This document shows positions 18,104 through 26,206 of a stretch of 64,000 nucleotides of DNA, one piece after another. The translations under genes were made by a program, and so were the position numbers. The DNA is from Halostella limicola (GTDB lineage: Archaea; Halobacteriota; Halobacteria; Halobacteriales; Natronoarchaeaceae). Location: contig NZ_RCDI01000004.1 in assembly GCF_003675875.1 (NCBI RefSeq), forward strand, positions 372,001-436,000, written 5' to 3'. Positions within the stretch are counted from its first letter, which is position 1; each line of letters starts with the position of its first letter. Below the pieces are notes generated by a model. The model was not told the origin of the DNA and searched no databases. It saw only the letters and a program-made list of their open reading frames with translations.

Positions 18104-19174
18104 ATGAAAGAGTGGATCGACGGTTTCGACGAGCGGACCTGGCAGACCGCGGACGACGGCACCGTCCGGTACGCGCTGCTCGGACTGGGCTGGTGGACGG
18201 TCGACGTCGCCATCCCGGCCATCGAGTCCTCGGACCTGAGCGAGGTAACGGTGCTGGTGAGCAGTTCGACGGAGAAGGCCGAGCGCGTCGCCGACGAGAA
18301 CGGCGTCGGCCGCGGCATCAGCTACGACGAGTTCCACGACGGCGAGGCGACCGACGAGTACGACGCGGTGTACGTCGGCACGCCGAACGCCTACCACCTA
18401 GAGTACGTCGAGACGGCCGCGGACCTGGGAAAACCGGTGCTCTGCGAGAAGCCGATGGAGGCGAGCGTCGAACGGGCGGAGGAGATGGTCGAAGTCTGTG
18501 CGGACGCCGACGTGCCGCTGATGATCGCGTACCGAATGCACACCGACCCGACCGTCCAGCGCGCACGCGAACTGATCGAGGACGGCTTCCTCGGGGAGCC
18601 CGTCTCCGTGTACGGCAACAACAGCCAGCCGCTGCTGGAGATGATCCCGGACCCAGACCAGTGGCGGCTCGACCCCGACGTGTCGGGGTACGGATCCTCG
18701 GTGATGGACCTGGGGCTGTACTCCATCAACACGACGCGGTTCCTCCTCCGCAGGGAGCCCACGACCGTCCAGTCCCGGATGGCCTCGCTCCACGAGGCGT
18801 TCGAGGACGTGCCGGACGAGCGCGCCGCATCGCTGTTCGTCTTCGAGGACGACGTGCAGATGGTCTCGACGTCGAGCCAGCACGCCGCCGAGGACACCCA
18901 GCTCAAGATCGTCGGCACGGAGGGGACGATCGAACTGGACCCGGCGTTCCACGGCGAACCGACGCTCCGCCTCTCGCGGGACGGCGTCTCGGTCACGGTC
19001 GAACACGAGGGGACCGACGCCGAGCGCGAGATGCTGGAGGAGTTCGACTACTTCGCCGACCGCGTGCTGACAGGCGCGGACGTGTACCCCGACGGCCGCC
19101 ACGGTCTTCAGGACATGCGGATCATCGAGGCGCTCCACGAGTCCGCCGAGAGAGAGGAACCGGTGGATCTCTAG
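18104..19174 (+). CDS. Second Gfo/Idh/MocA sugar dehydrogenase, paralogue of the 14642 gene
   Basis: 356 residues, clearly duplicated from the same ancestor as the first dehydrogenase. Shared blocks include LGWWTVD, CEKPMEASVERAEEMVEVC, IAYRMHTDPTVQRARELI and PDPDQWRLD. The two differ in the C-terminal substrate-binding sheet: this one has VMDLGLYSINTTRFLLRREP and no equivalent of the first copy's cysteine-containing GGCAVMD. The second copy may handle another pentose or epimer, or a different cofactor. Start ATG 18104 was chosen over 18077, since the paralogue aligns from the following residues. It ends the pathway cluster; an inverted repeat follows at 19227. Confidence 0.86.
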   Translation: MKEWIDGFDERTWQTADDGTVRYALLGLGWWTVDVAIPAIESSDLSEVTVLVSSSTEKAERVADENGVGRGISYDEFHDGEATDEYDAVYVGTPNAYHLEYVETAADLGKPVLCEKPMEASVERAEEMVEVCADADVPLMIAYRMHTDPTVQRARELIEDGFLGEPVSVYGNNSQPLLEMIPDPDQWRLDPDVSGYGSSVMDLGLYSINTTRFLLRREPTTVQSRMASLHEAFEDVPDERAASLFVFEDDVQMVSTSSQHAAEDTQLKIVGTEGTIELDPAFHGEPTLRLSRDGVSVTVEHEGTDAEREMLEEFDYFADRVLTGADVYPDGRHGLQDMRIIEALHESAEREEPVDL

Positions 19175-19555
19175 GCGGTCGCAGTACGTCACTCGCGCGT
19201 ACTGATCCGCGAATTAACTATCAGTTGTTAATTTCCGCTTCGAAATTAACTGAGGCGTCTTCGGATGGTGGATCCTCGATAGCGCCGTACTACACCCGAA
19301 TACCGTCAGATAGAGCACTATCGCCGTAGAAGTACTCGATGAGAGTATCCGAATCGATCAAACGGATTCTACGGACGGTTGATGATCGCTGCTCTCCTCT
19401 CTATCCCTACAGATCCTACCGAGAGCGTTTCAGAGAACGACAGATTCATAGGATATCTGCTATAGTAAATATCTGTATATTTAGCGGACAAATACGGACC
19501 AGTCGTCCCTCCCGCGACGACTAGCGTTTTCAGCGTTCGCGCCGTAGCCGAAAGT
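19175..19555. other. Intergenic region with inverted repeats after the pentose cluster
   Basis: 381 bp with no supported gene. It holds GTTAATTTC-N6-GAAATTAAC at 19227-19250, with a further ATTAAC at 19213-19218, and turns AT-rich near 19440-19490, just before the cupin gene. Confidence 0.45.
19227..19250. promoter_or_regulatory. Perfect 9-bp inverted repeat GTTAATTTC-N6-GAAATTAAC
   Basis: The arms are at 19227-19235 and 19242-19250, 53 bp downstream of the second sugar dehydrogenase stop. The preceding ATTAAC at 19213-19218 can pair with the GTTAAT in the left arm, giving overlapping dyads. AT-rich arms without a following T-run fit an operator better than a terminator. The role is not known. 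Confidence 0.4.
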
Positions 19556-19876
19556 ATGTCACACACCAAGGTCAACAGCGACGACGTCGACCCGGTCGGC
19601 GGCGGACTGCGCTTCCTGCGCGACCCGCTCGACGCCGAGAACCTCGGTCTCACGGTCGTCGAGGTCGAACCGGGCTGGACCGGCAAGGAGCACGACCACG
19701 CGGACGAAGGCCACGAAGAGATCTACTACCTCGTCGAGGGCTCCGCCACGGTTACGATCGACGGGGAGGACGTGGACCTGGAGTCGGGCGACGCCGTCCG
19801 CATCTCGCCCGACGCGTCGCGGCGGATCCGCAACGGCGACGAGGAGAGCACGTTCGTCATGGCGGGCGCGCCGTAG
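19556..19876 (+). CDS. Small cupin-domain protein
   Basis: 106 residues forming one cupin barrel. Motif 1 is present as GKEHDHADEGHEEIYYLVEG, giving three His and a Glu for metal binding. Motif 2 reads SGDAVRISPDASRRIRN, where the usual His is absent. Such stand-alone cupins may be isomerases, dioxygenases or sensors. No partner gene is adjacent: the next gene converges on it with 39 bp between stops. The specific function is unknown. Confidence 0.85.
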   Translation: MSHTKVNSDDVDPVGGGLRFLRDPLDAENLGLTVVEVEPGWTGKEHDHADEGHEEIYYLVEGSATVTIDGEDVDLESGDAVRISPDASRRIRNGDEESTFVMAGAP

Positions 19877-19915
19877 ATCGGGACGTTCCGCGGACTTCCC
19901 GCGGAGTCCGCTCGC

Positions 19916-20848
19916 TCACTCCGCCCGCGGGAGGTCGATCGGGGGGAGCTGTCCCTCGATCATCTCTCGGTCCTCCTCGAACCACGGCGGGAGCCGGAGC
20001 GACGCACCGAACTCGGCCGGGTCCTCGTCGACCGCGAAGCCCGGTTCGTCCGACGCGATCTCGAAGAGGATCCCGCCCGGTTCGCGCACGTACACCGACT
20101 CGAAGTAGAAGCGGTCCTTGATCCGGGTCGGCTCCATACCGGCGTCGTCCAGCCGGTCGCGCCACTCGGCGAGCGACGCGTCCCCTCGCCGGAACGCCAC
20201 GTGGTGGACGGTGCCGGCGCCCTCCTTCCCGTACTCGGCGTCGACGTCTAACAGGTCCACGACCGCGGCTGCGTCGCCGGGCGCGCGGTAGCGGACGCGG
20301 TCGCCCTCCTGATCGACCAGTTCGTAGCCGAGCACCTCCAGGGCGCTGGCGGTGTGGTAGACGCTCGCCGAGAGGAGCGTGACGCCGTGGAAACCGCGGA
20401 TCGCGTGCTCCGTCGGCACCGACTCGTCGGTCGTCCGCGGTAGCGGCGAGTCGGCGGTGACGAGTTCGAGGCTGTTCCCGTCGTGGTCGCGGAACGCGAC
20501 GACCGTCTCGTCGAACCGTTCGGTCGGCGAGTCGACGTCGACGCCGCGGGATTCGAGGCGCTCGTGCCAGTACTCCGCGGAGCCAGCGGGGATCGCGAAC
20601 GCCGTGGTCTGGGGCTGGGGCTTCCCCACTCGGCCCACCTGCCCGCGCTCGAACGGAAAGAACGTCAGCAGGGTCCCCGGCGTCCCCGCGGCGTCGCCGT
20701 AGTAGAGGTGATACATGAACTTCTCGTCGAAGTTCACGGTCCGCTTCACCGGGTGCAGTCCCAGCGTCTCGACGTAGAAGTCGACGTTCTCCTGCGGGTC
20801 GCCGGCGATAGCGGAGACGTGGTGGAGTCCGGGAGTTGTCGGCGTCAT
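19916..20848 (-). CDS. Ring-cleaving dioxygenase, two-VOC-domain (MhqO/MhqA-like)
   Basis: 310 residues from the ATG at 20848. Two glyoxalase/VOC modules are visible. The first starts PGLHHVSAIAGDPQENVDFY, with its Glu ligand in DGNSLELVT. The second starts RGFHGVTLLSASVYHT, with HHVAF and Glu in GILFEIASD. The His/Glu arrangement fits an Fe(II) extradiol dioxygenase. The hydrolase gene immediately upstream (13-bp gap) repeats the mhqO-mhqD pairing of Bacillus subtilis, which detoxifies hydroquinones and catechols, so a quinone-stress role is likely. An ATG at 20878 would lengthen the protein into the hydrolase gene and is less likely. Confidence 0.85.
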   Translation of the reverse strand: MTPTTPGLHHVSAIAGDPQENVDFYVETLGLHPVKRTVNFDEKFMYHLYYGDAAGTPGTLLTFFPFERGQVGRVGKPQPQTTAFAIPAGSAEYWHERLESRGVDVDSPTERFDETVVAFRDHDGNSLELVTADSPLPRTTDESVPTEHAIRGFHGVTLLSASVYHTASALEVLGYELVDQEGDRVRYRAPGDAAAVVDLLDVDAEYGKEGAGTVHHVAFRRGDASLAEWRDRLDDAGMEPTRIKDRFYFESVYVREPGGILFEIASDEPGFAVDEDPAEFGASLRLPPWFEEDREMIEGQLPPIDLPRAE

Positions 20849-20861
20849 CTGACCGGCCCCC

Positions 20862-21500
20862 TCACTCCAGGAGACCACGGACCATCTCCGAGACGCGGTC
20901 GATCTCGTCGTCGTTGATCCCGTGGCCCAGGTCGTCGTAGATCCGCTTCGTCACGTCGGCGTCGAGGCGCTCGAACGCCTCCGCGGTCTCGTGAACGCGC
21001 TCCTGCGGGATGTGCGGGTCGTCGGCGTCGCAGCCGAGGAACACCGGCGTCCCGTCGACCGACCCCTCGTACGCCGCGGGGTCGACTTGGGGGCCGATGA
21101 GGCCGCCGGAGAGGACGGCGAGGCCGCCGTACCGTCGCGGGTTGCGCGCGACGAACTCGCTCGCGAGGCAGGCCCCCTGCGAGAAGCCGAGCAGCATGAC
21201 GCGCTCCGTCGGGACGCCGACGTCGTTCGCCTCGTCGATCGCGTCGCGGATCGCCTGCAGGCCCGACGAGCGCCCCGGCTCGTTGCGTTCGACCGGCGCG
21301 AGAAACGAGTTCGGGTACCACGTGTTCCGCGCGGCCTGCGGCGCGAGGAAGGCGACGCCGTGCTCGTGGAACTCGTCGGCCATCCGGACGATGCTCCGCG
21401 CGGTGGCCCCGCGGCCGTGAACCAGTACGACGGCCGCCTCGGCAGCGTCGAGCGGCGCGCCGGCGGTCACGAGGGGCTGGTCCTGATGCGGACCGGACAC
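20862..21500 (-). CDS. Alpha/beta hydrolase, phospholipase/carboxylesterase family (MhqD-like)
   Basis: 212 residues. The oxyanion region is VVLVHGRGATARS near residue 26, the nucleophile Ser is in LGFSQGAC (near 112), the acid is Asp in LGCDADDPHI, and the catalytic His is in DDLGHGI. Together with the downstream dioxygenase this forms a two-gene operon equivalent to mhqD-mhqO, where the hydrolase probably processes quinone ring-cleavage products or thioester/ester adducts. The start at 21500 directly precedes MSGPHQDQPLV. No MarR-type regulator gene is adjacent. Confidence 0.86.
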   Translation of the reverse strand: MSGPHQDQPLVTAGAPLDAAEAAVVLVHGRGATARSIVRMADEFHEHGVAFLAPQAARNTWYPNSFLAPVERNEPGRSSGLQAIRDAIDEANDVGVPTERVMLLGFSQGACLASEFVARNPRRYGGLAVLSGGLIGPQVDPAAYEGSVDGTPVFLGCDADDPHIPQERVHETAEAFERLDADVTKRIYDDLGHGINDDEIDRVSEMVRGLLE

Positions 21501-21619
21501 GTCAGCGCACCTCCCGAGGAGATCGCGTAGTCATGCGTGCGGCTAGCCGTTTCGCACACTTGAACCGCGGCATCACGGCCAGGTTTGAGGGGTATCCGTC
21601 GAGACGGGTCCCCGCGGCG

Positions 21620-23470
21620 CTACTGTCTGCCGAAGAGGCGGCCGAGGAAGCTCCGACCGGTGCCGCGCTCGGCGAGCAGGACCGAGCTATCGACCTCCTC
21701 GACGGCGGAGAGTTGCAGCGACCCGCGGACCAAGCGGGAGAGGACGCCGCGGTCGGTGGCACCGATCACGATGAGCGTGTGGTCGTCGGACTCCCGCATG
21801 ATCGCCCTCTCGAAGTCGCCGGAGTCGTCCACTTTCATCGTCGCGTCTGCGAGGTCGTGGTCCGCGGCCCAGTCGGTGAGCCACTGTTCGGCGTCCTGCC
21901 GGTCGTCCGGGCTGTCGGCCACGCTCAGGAGCGTTATCTCCGAGCCCGCTACCGCCCGAAGCGTCCGGGCGACTTCCGCGCTCAGGTCGAAGTTCGGAGC
22001 GTCCTTCGCTGGCACGAGGACGCGCGACGTGTCCAGATCCCGGTCCTTGAGGACGAGGAAGTCACAGGGGAGTTGCGTGGTCAGGTCGCTCAGCCGGCGG
22101 TCGGAACGGGCGGCGCCCCACAGTCCCTTCTCGCCCCAGCCCATCACGACGAGATCCGCGTTCTTGCGGTCGGCGACCTCGAAGATCTCCTGGAACGACC
22201 GGTGCGAGACGACGGTCGAGGACTCGCACTCGATGTCGAAGCTCTCCACCGTCTCGCGGAAGTCCTCCATCAGCGCCTCTGACTCCCGGATTATCTGCTG
22301 GTTCTGGTTGGGACCGTAGCCCGACGACGCGTGTTCGGGCGTCTGGACGATGTGCGCGATGTGGACGGTGGCGTTCTCCTTGTCGCTGGCGAGGCGACTG
22401 GCGAACTCGACGGTGCGGGTCTCGGTGCGCGGGTTCGAGATCGGCACCACCACGCGGTAGGACTCGTCCTCCTCTCCCGCCTCCTCGACGGTGTCGACCA
22501 GCGGCACGTACGACTTGCCGACGAAGCCGCCGTAGAACCACTCCCCCACCGAGAGCTGTCGTTCGCCGCCGTCGAACCGCGCAGATTCGAGACGCTCCTC
22601 GGTCGTCTGGAAGTAGTTGACGACGGTCACCAGCACCACGCCGCCGATAGTGTTCCCCAGCAGGACCGGGAGAACGAACTGGGTCAGGCCGGTGAAGATG
22701 GCGAGGTCGCCGAGGAGCACGAGGTAGGCCATCTCGGTGAACGAGACGACCGAGTGGTACAGGCCACCGAGCGGGATCGCGAGGAACGCGAGATACACTA
22801 CCACGAGGCGGGAGATCGTATCGCGAGCGGCGTACTCGACCCAGACGACGCCTGCGACGATTAGCCCCGCGAACGCGGCCTTCGAGAACAGGGGCCACCA
22901 GCCGGTCTTGACGCCTTTCTGGCCGAGGTCCGCCGCGACGGTCGCCGCCTCGGGCGAGAGGACGCCGCCGAAGGCGAGCGCTGCCGCGCCGAGCGCGCCG
23001 CCGGTGAAGTTGCCGGCGAGGACGACGCCCCAGTTGCGAAACAGCGCCGGGAGGCTGGCGAGGCGTTCGAGGGTCAGCGCCACCGGTGGGAGGGTGTTCT
23101 CGGTGTACAGCTGGTAGCCACCGATGATTATGTAGATGAAGCCGAGCGGATAGAGAAGCACGCTCAACACCGGATCGCCGCCGGTGGTCGCCGTCATCGT
23201 GACCAGCAACATGAACGTGATCGTGATGGCGAACCCGCCGGCCAGCGCGCTGAAGAACAGCTCGCGGCTGCCGGACGTGATCTCCTCGTCCGCCGCGGCG
23301 AGGATGCGCTGGAACACCTCGTCGCTCGAGAAGCGGTCGCGGACGACTTTGCCGACCGCCGGCGCGCCGCTCCGCGACACTTCCACCGCCTCTCGCACCG
23401 ATTCCTCCGGATCGCGTTCGTCCGGTTCGCGTCGACCCGGAACGCGTTCGTCTGCTTCGGGGTCGGCCAT
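21620..23470 (-). CDS. Formate/nitrite transporter (FNT) channel fused to two universal-stress (UspA) domains
   Basis: 616 residues. After an acidic tail, residues about 60-300 form the six-helix FNT pore, with the conserved GNTIGGVVLVTVVNYF end and an AGNFTGGALGA helix break. Residues about 335-470 and 475-605 are two UspA modules. Both keep glycine-rich ATP-loop pieces (VVMGWGEKG and VIGATDRG). FNT proteins pass formate, nitrite, hydrosulfide or similar anions. The cytoplasmic Usp tandem may couple the pore to nucleotide or stress state. The gene is single, with 119 bp to the mhqD-like gene. The fusion is the notable feature; anion choice is unknown. Confidence 0.87.
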   Translation of the reverse strand: MADPEADERVPGRREPDERDPEESVREAVEVSRSGAPAVGKVVRDRFSSDEVFQRILAAADEEITSGSRELFFSALAGGFAITITFMLLVTMTATTGGDPVLSVLLYPLGFIYIIIGGYQLYTENTLPPVALTLERLASLPALFRNWGVVLAGNFTGGALGAAALAFGGVLSPEAATVAADLGQKGVKTGWWPLFSKAAFAGLIVAGVVWVEYAARDTISRLVVVYLAFLAIPLGGLYHSVVSFTEMAYLVLLGDLAIFTGLTQFVLPVLLGNTIGGVVLVTVVNYFQTTEERLESARFDGGERQLSVGEWFYGGFVGKSYVPLVDTVEEAGEEDESYRVVVPISNPRTETRTVEFASRLASDKENATVHIAHIVQTPEHASSGYGPNQNQQIIRESEALMEDFRETVESFDIECESSTVVSHRSFQEIFEVADRKNADLVVMGWGEKGLWGAARSDRRLSDLTTQLPCDFLVLKDRDLDTSRVLVPAKDAPNFDLSAEVARTLRAVAGSEITLLSVADSPDDRQDAEQWLTDWAADHDLADATMKVDDSGDFERAIMRESDDHTLIVIGATDRGVLSRLVRGSLQLSAVEEVDSSVLLAERGTGRSFLGRLFGRQ

Positions 23471-23781
23471 TACCGGATAAACCCGCTTTAGGAACTAAAC
23501 GCTATCCGTATCGGTCGGTCCGGCGGGGGGTTTTCGCGGACTCGAAGTCGCGCGGGAACGCGACGGCCACGCCGAGCCGGTGCGAAACCCCCGTCCCTTT
23601 CGCCGCGGCCATCACATTTAGTCCCGTCTCGCACCTCCTCTACCGTGGTGCTCACCCTCCGTCTCGAGAACTCGCGGACGCTCTCCCTCCGACGGCCAGT
23701 CGTACCGTCGCCTGCTGCCGCCGCAACGATCGCCCGAGCATCGTACGGCGTCGAGAACGTCGGCCACTACTCCGTCGGAAC
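23471..23781. other. Intergenic region between divergent FNT-Usp and MFS genes
   Basis: 311 bp of GC-rich DNA. I see no gene, repeat or clear operator. It must carry both promoters; a TTTCGCC/CATTTAG segment near 23598-23620 is the only AT-leaning part. Confidence 0.35.
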
Positions 23782-24948
23782 GTGAGCCGGGGTTGGCGCG
23801 CCGTCCTCGTCGTCGCGGCCTGGCAGACGGCCGCGAGCCTCTGCTATTACAGCGTCTTCGCCGCGACCGCGTTCGTCCGGACGGGCTTTGACCTCTCCCG
23901 GGCGCTCGTCGGCCTTTTCCTGACCGCCGCGACGCTCGGGTACACGCTGAACTTGTTTCCCAGCGGCGCGGCGGTCGACGGCTTCGGCGAGCGGAGTGTG
24001 ATGATCGTCGCCCTGCTCGCCCTGGCGACGGGGGCAGTGCTCGTGACCGCAGCGCCGACGTTTCCGCTGCTCCTCGTCGCCAGTGGGTTACTCGGGGCGG
24101 CGTACGCGCCCGCGATGCCCGCCTCGAACAAGGGTATCGTCGCCGCGGCACCGCGCGGTCGGGAGAACCTCGCGATGGGCATCAAGCAGGTCGGCGTCAC
24201 CGCCGGGAGCGGGGCCGCCTCGGTCGTCGTGACCGGCGTCGCCGCCCTCGCGTTCTGGCGGGCGGGGTTCTGGACTATCGCGGCGATAGCGGTCGCCTAC
24301 GCCGCCGCGTTCGCCCTGCTGTACGACGGGGGCGACGGCGACCGGCGGTTCCAGTGGCCCGACCTCTCGGGGCCGGCCGAGGACCGCGCGTACCTGCTGC
24401 TGGTCACCGCCGGCCTCTTCGTCGGGGCGACCATCTACACGATGCTCGGCTACGTTATCCTCTACGTCGAGGACGTGGTCGGTGCCGGTGCCGCGGTCGG
24501 CGGCGTCGTGCTCGCGCTGACGCAGGTGACCGGGAGCGCCGGCCGCGTCGGCGCCGGGAGCCTGGCGGACCGCGTCGGCGGTCCGCGGGGGGCCGCGACG
24601 GTTGCCTTCGCGCAGGTCGCCGCCGCGGCGCTCATCTTCGCGGGGTTCTCGGTCGGCGTGGCGAGCGTGTCCGCCGCCGCCGTCGCGTTCGTCGGCCTCG
24701 GCGCGACCATCCTCGGGAGCACCGGCGTCTACTACTCCTGCCTGAGCGAGCTCGTCGACCCCGACGACGTCGGTGCCGCCTCCGCCGGCGGCCAGACCGC
24801 GATAAACGTCGGTGGGCTGGCCGTCCCGCCGTTGTTCGGGTACCTCGCTGACTCCGCGTCGTACGGTCACGGGTGGGCGGTGCTCTCCGCACTGGCGGGC
24901 GTCGGCGCCGCGCTGCTGTGGGTCGTCCGTTGCGAGATCGATCCTTGA
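23782..24948 (+). CDS. Major facilitator superfamily transporter
   Basis: 388 residues with twelve predicted membrane spans. The loop 2-3 motif is degenerate (SGAAVDGFGERSVM) and a second-half counterpart is present (GSLADRVGGPRGA). Residues SNKGIVAAAPRGRENLAMGIKQVG resemble nitrate/oxalate-type and cyanate-type MFS carriers. The start is the GTG at 23782. It is not clustered with a pathway gene. The closest neighbour downstream is the partition-like locus, with unrelated function. The substrate is unknown. Confidence 0.82.
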   Translation: MSRGWRAVLVVAAWQTAASLCYYSVFAATAFVRTGFDLSRALVGLFLTAATLGYTLNLFPSGAAVDGFGERSVMIVALLALATGAVLVTAAPTFPLLLVASGLLGAAYAPAMPASNKGIVAAAPRGRENLAMGIKQVGVTAGSGAASVVVTGVAALAFWRAGFWTIAAIAVAYAAAFALLYDGGDGDRRFQWPDLSGPAEDRAYLLLVTAGLFVGATIYTMLGYVILYVEDVVGAGAAVGGVVLALTQVTGSAGRVGAGSLADRVGGPRGAATVAFAQVAAAALIFAGFSVGVASVSAAAVAFVGLGATILGSTGVYYSCLSELVDPDDVGAASAGGQTAINVGGLAVPPLFGYLADSASYGHGWAVLSALAGVGAALLWVVRCEIDP

Positions 24949-25035
24949 TTCCGGTCGGTCCCGACCCCAGCTGCTGCGATTCGATCAAGCGTACTTTCCG
25001 CGTTCGTCGCGTGTGCTTCGGGTAGAACTTCGCCT

Positions 25036-25087
25036 CAGTGTTATTCTACAGTGTGACTGTACAGTGTTGCTGTTCAGTAGCACTGAG
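25036..25087. repeat. Iteron array A: four tandem 13-bp units, CAGT-N3-ACTG type
   Basis: Units in exact 13-bp register are CAGTGTTATTCTA, CAGTGTGACTGTA, CAGTGTTGCTGTT and CAGTAGCACTGAG. Each contains a CAGT/ACTG dyad separated by three bases, so each unit is itself a small palindrome. Such arrays in front of parA genes are typical partition (centromere) or autoregulation sites. Direct binding by the ParA partner is inferred. Confidence 0.8.
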
Positions 25088-25222
25088 ATGGCTGGTTGCA
25101 GCATAACACTTCACACCCCCTCAGAGAGTAGACGTTGTCAGGGTCAGAGGCTACAGTCAGGGAAGTTGTGCGGTAGTACTACTAAGCGGCACTGACGGAT
25201 GCAACTCCGGGGTTGTTTCATC

Positions 25223-25326
25223 CAGTGTTTTTGCGCAGCCGGCTTCTCCAGGATAACCATTCAGTGTTACTGTTCAGTATAACTTTCCAGTCATACTCTC
25301 CAGCAACACTGTGAAGTGTGAGTGGG
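25223..25326. repeat. Iteron array B: up to eight 13-bp units ending at the parA TATA box
   Basis: In one continuous 13-bp register from 25223: CAGTGTTTTTGCG, CAGCCGGCTTCTC, CAGGATAACCATT, CAGTGTTACTGTT, CAGTATAACTTTC, CAGTCATACTCTC, CAGCAACACTGTG, AAGTGTGAGTGGG. Units 4-7 fit CAGTNNNACTNNN best; the flanking ones are decayed. The array stops directly before TTTTATAA at 25327, so a bound protein would control parA transcription. Confidence 0.78.
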
Positions 25327-25357
25327 TTTTATAACTCCTCAATTGATCTGTCCAGCC

Positions 25358-26206
25358 ATGATAACGTACACAACGTACTCCGAGGCGGGCGGGGTCGGCA
25401 AGACGACGACCGCGGCGAACCTCGCGGTCGCGCACGCGCGAAACGGGCACGACGTACTCTGCATCGACCTCGACCCGCAGGAGGGGAGCCTGAGCTACCT
25501 ATTCGACGTCGACGGCGAGCGCTCCGACGGCACGGCGGACAACATCGTCCGCCACCTCATCGGGCGACCGAAAGGAGACTTCCGGGACCTGATCCGCGAG
25601 ACCGAGGAGGAGGGCGTGGACGTGATACCGAGTCACAACATGCTCGAGAACCTCACGAGGAACCTGATGAAGGCCGCGGAGATCGAGGAGGACATGCACC
25701 CGGACGACGACTTCGAGTGGCCGAAACACGAGCAGCTCCTCCGGGTGCTGAAGGAAAACGGCGTGCCGGGCGACTACGACGTGATAATCTGCGACCCGCA
25801 GGCGACGCCGGGCGACGCGCTGAACAACGCCATCTTCGCGACGCGGTCGGTCCTCCTGCCGGTCGAACTCTCGGGGAAAGGGGCGCTGAGCATCCGGGGC
25901 CTCGACGACCTGGTGTCCGGCCTCGAAGGCGAGGTCGGCATCCAGGTGGGCGTGCTCGGCGTCGTTCCGGTCGGGTTCAAGCGGACGAACACCCAGCAGT
26001 CGCGGCTCGAAGAACTGGAGTCGTCGGAGTTCGACATGCCGGTGGTGTTCAAGGAGCGCGCCAGCCTCATGCAGAACATGTGGGACTACCAGACCTCGGC
26101 CTACGGAGTGCTGGAGGACAAGCGGGAACCCAACGGGGAGTACGAACTGGAGACCCTGGAGAAGTACGACGACCTCGCGGCCGAAATCGAGGGTGAGTTC
26201 GAATGA
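25358..26206 (+). CDS. ParA/Soj-family partition ATPase
   Basis: 282 residues of the deviant-Walker-A family. The P-loop is EAGGVGKTTTAANLA at residue 8: the 'signature' lysine of KGGVGKT is replaced by Ala, while the second Lys is present. Next come Walker A' CIDLDPQEGSLS and Walker B IICDPQATPGDALNN. These ATPases move plasmids or chromosome origins on the nucleoid, or position complexes, with a DNA-binding partner. ATG 25358 was chosen because a TATA box lies 25 bp upstream (leaderless) and the family motif starts right after it; an ATG at 25322 would overlap the iterons. It overlaps the next gene by four bases (ATGA). Confidence 0.9.
   Translation: MITYTTYSEAGGVGKTTTAANLAVAHARNGHDVLCIDLDPQEGSLSYLFDVDGERSDGTADNIVRHLIGRPKGDFRDLIRETEEEGVDVIPSHNMLENLTRNLMKAAEIEEDMHPDDDFEWPKHEQLLRVLKENGVPGDYDVIICDPQATPGDALNNAIFATRSVLLPVELSGKGALSIRGLDDLVSGLEGEVGIQVGVLGVVPVGFKRTNTQQSRLEELESSEFDMPVVFKERASLMQNMWDYQTSAYGVLEDKREPNGEYELETLEKYDDLAAEIEGEFE

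Larger units (their letters stand above)
24949..25357. other. Partition-locus upstream region with two iteron arrays
   Basis: 409 bp before parA. It contains array A (25036-25087) and array B (25223-25326), a non-repeated spacer of 135 bp between them, and a TATA-like TTTTATAA at 25327-25334 placed about 25 bp before the parA ATG. No protein is encoded. Confidence 0.75.

Noticed and set aside
25036-25326. 13-bp repeats as a CRISPR array or a replication origin
   Set aside because: Units are contiguous without spacers and far too short for CRISPR. No Orc1/Cdc6 gene or ORB element is present, so origin function is not supported.
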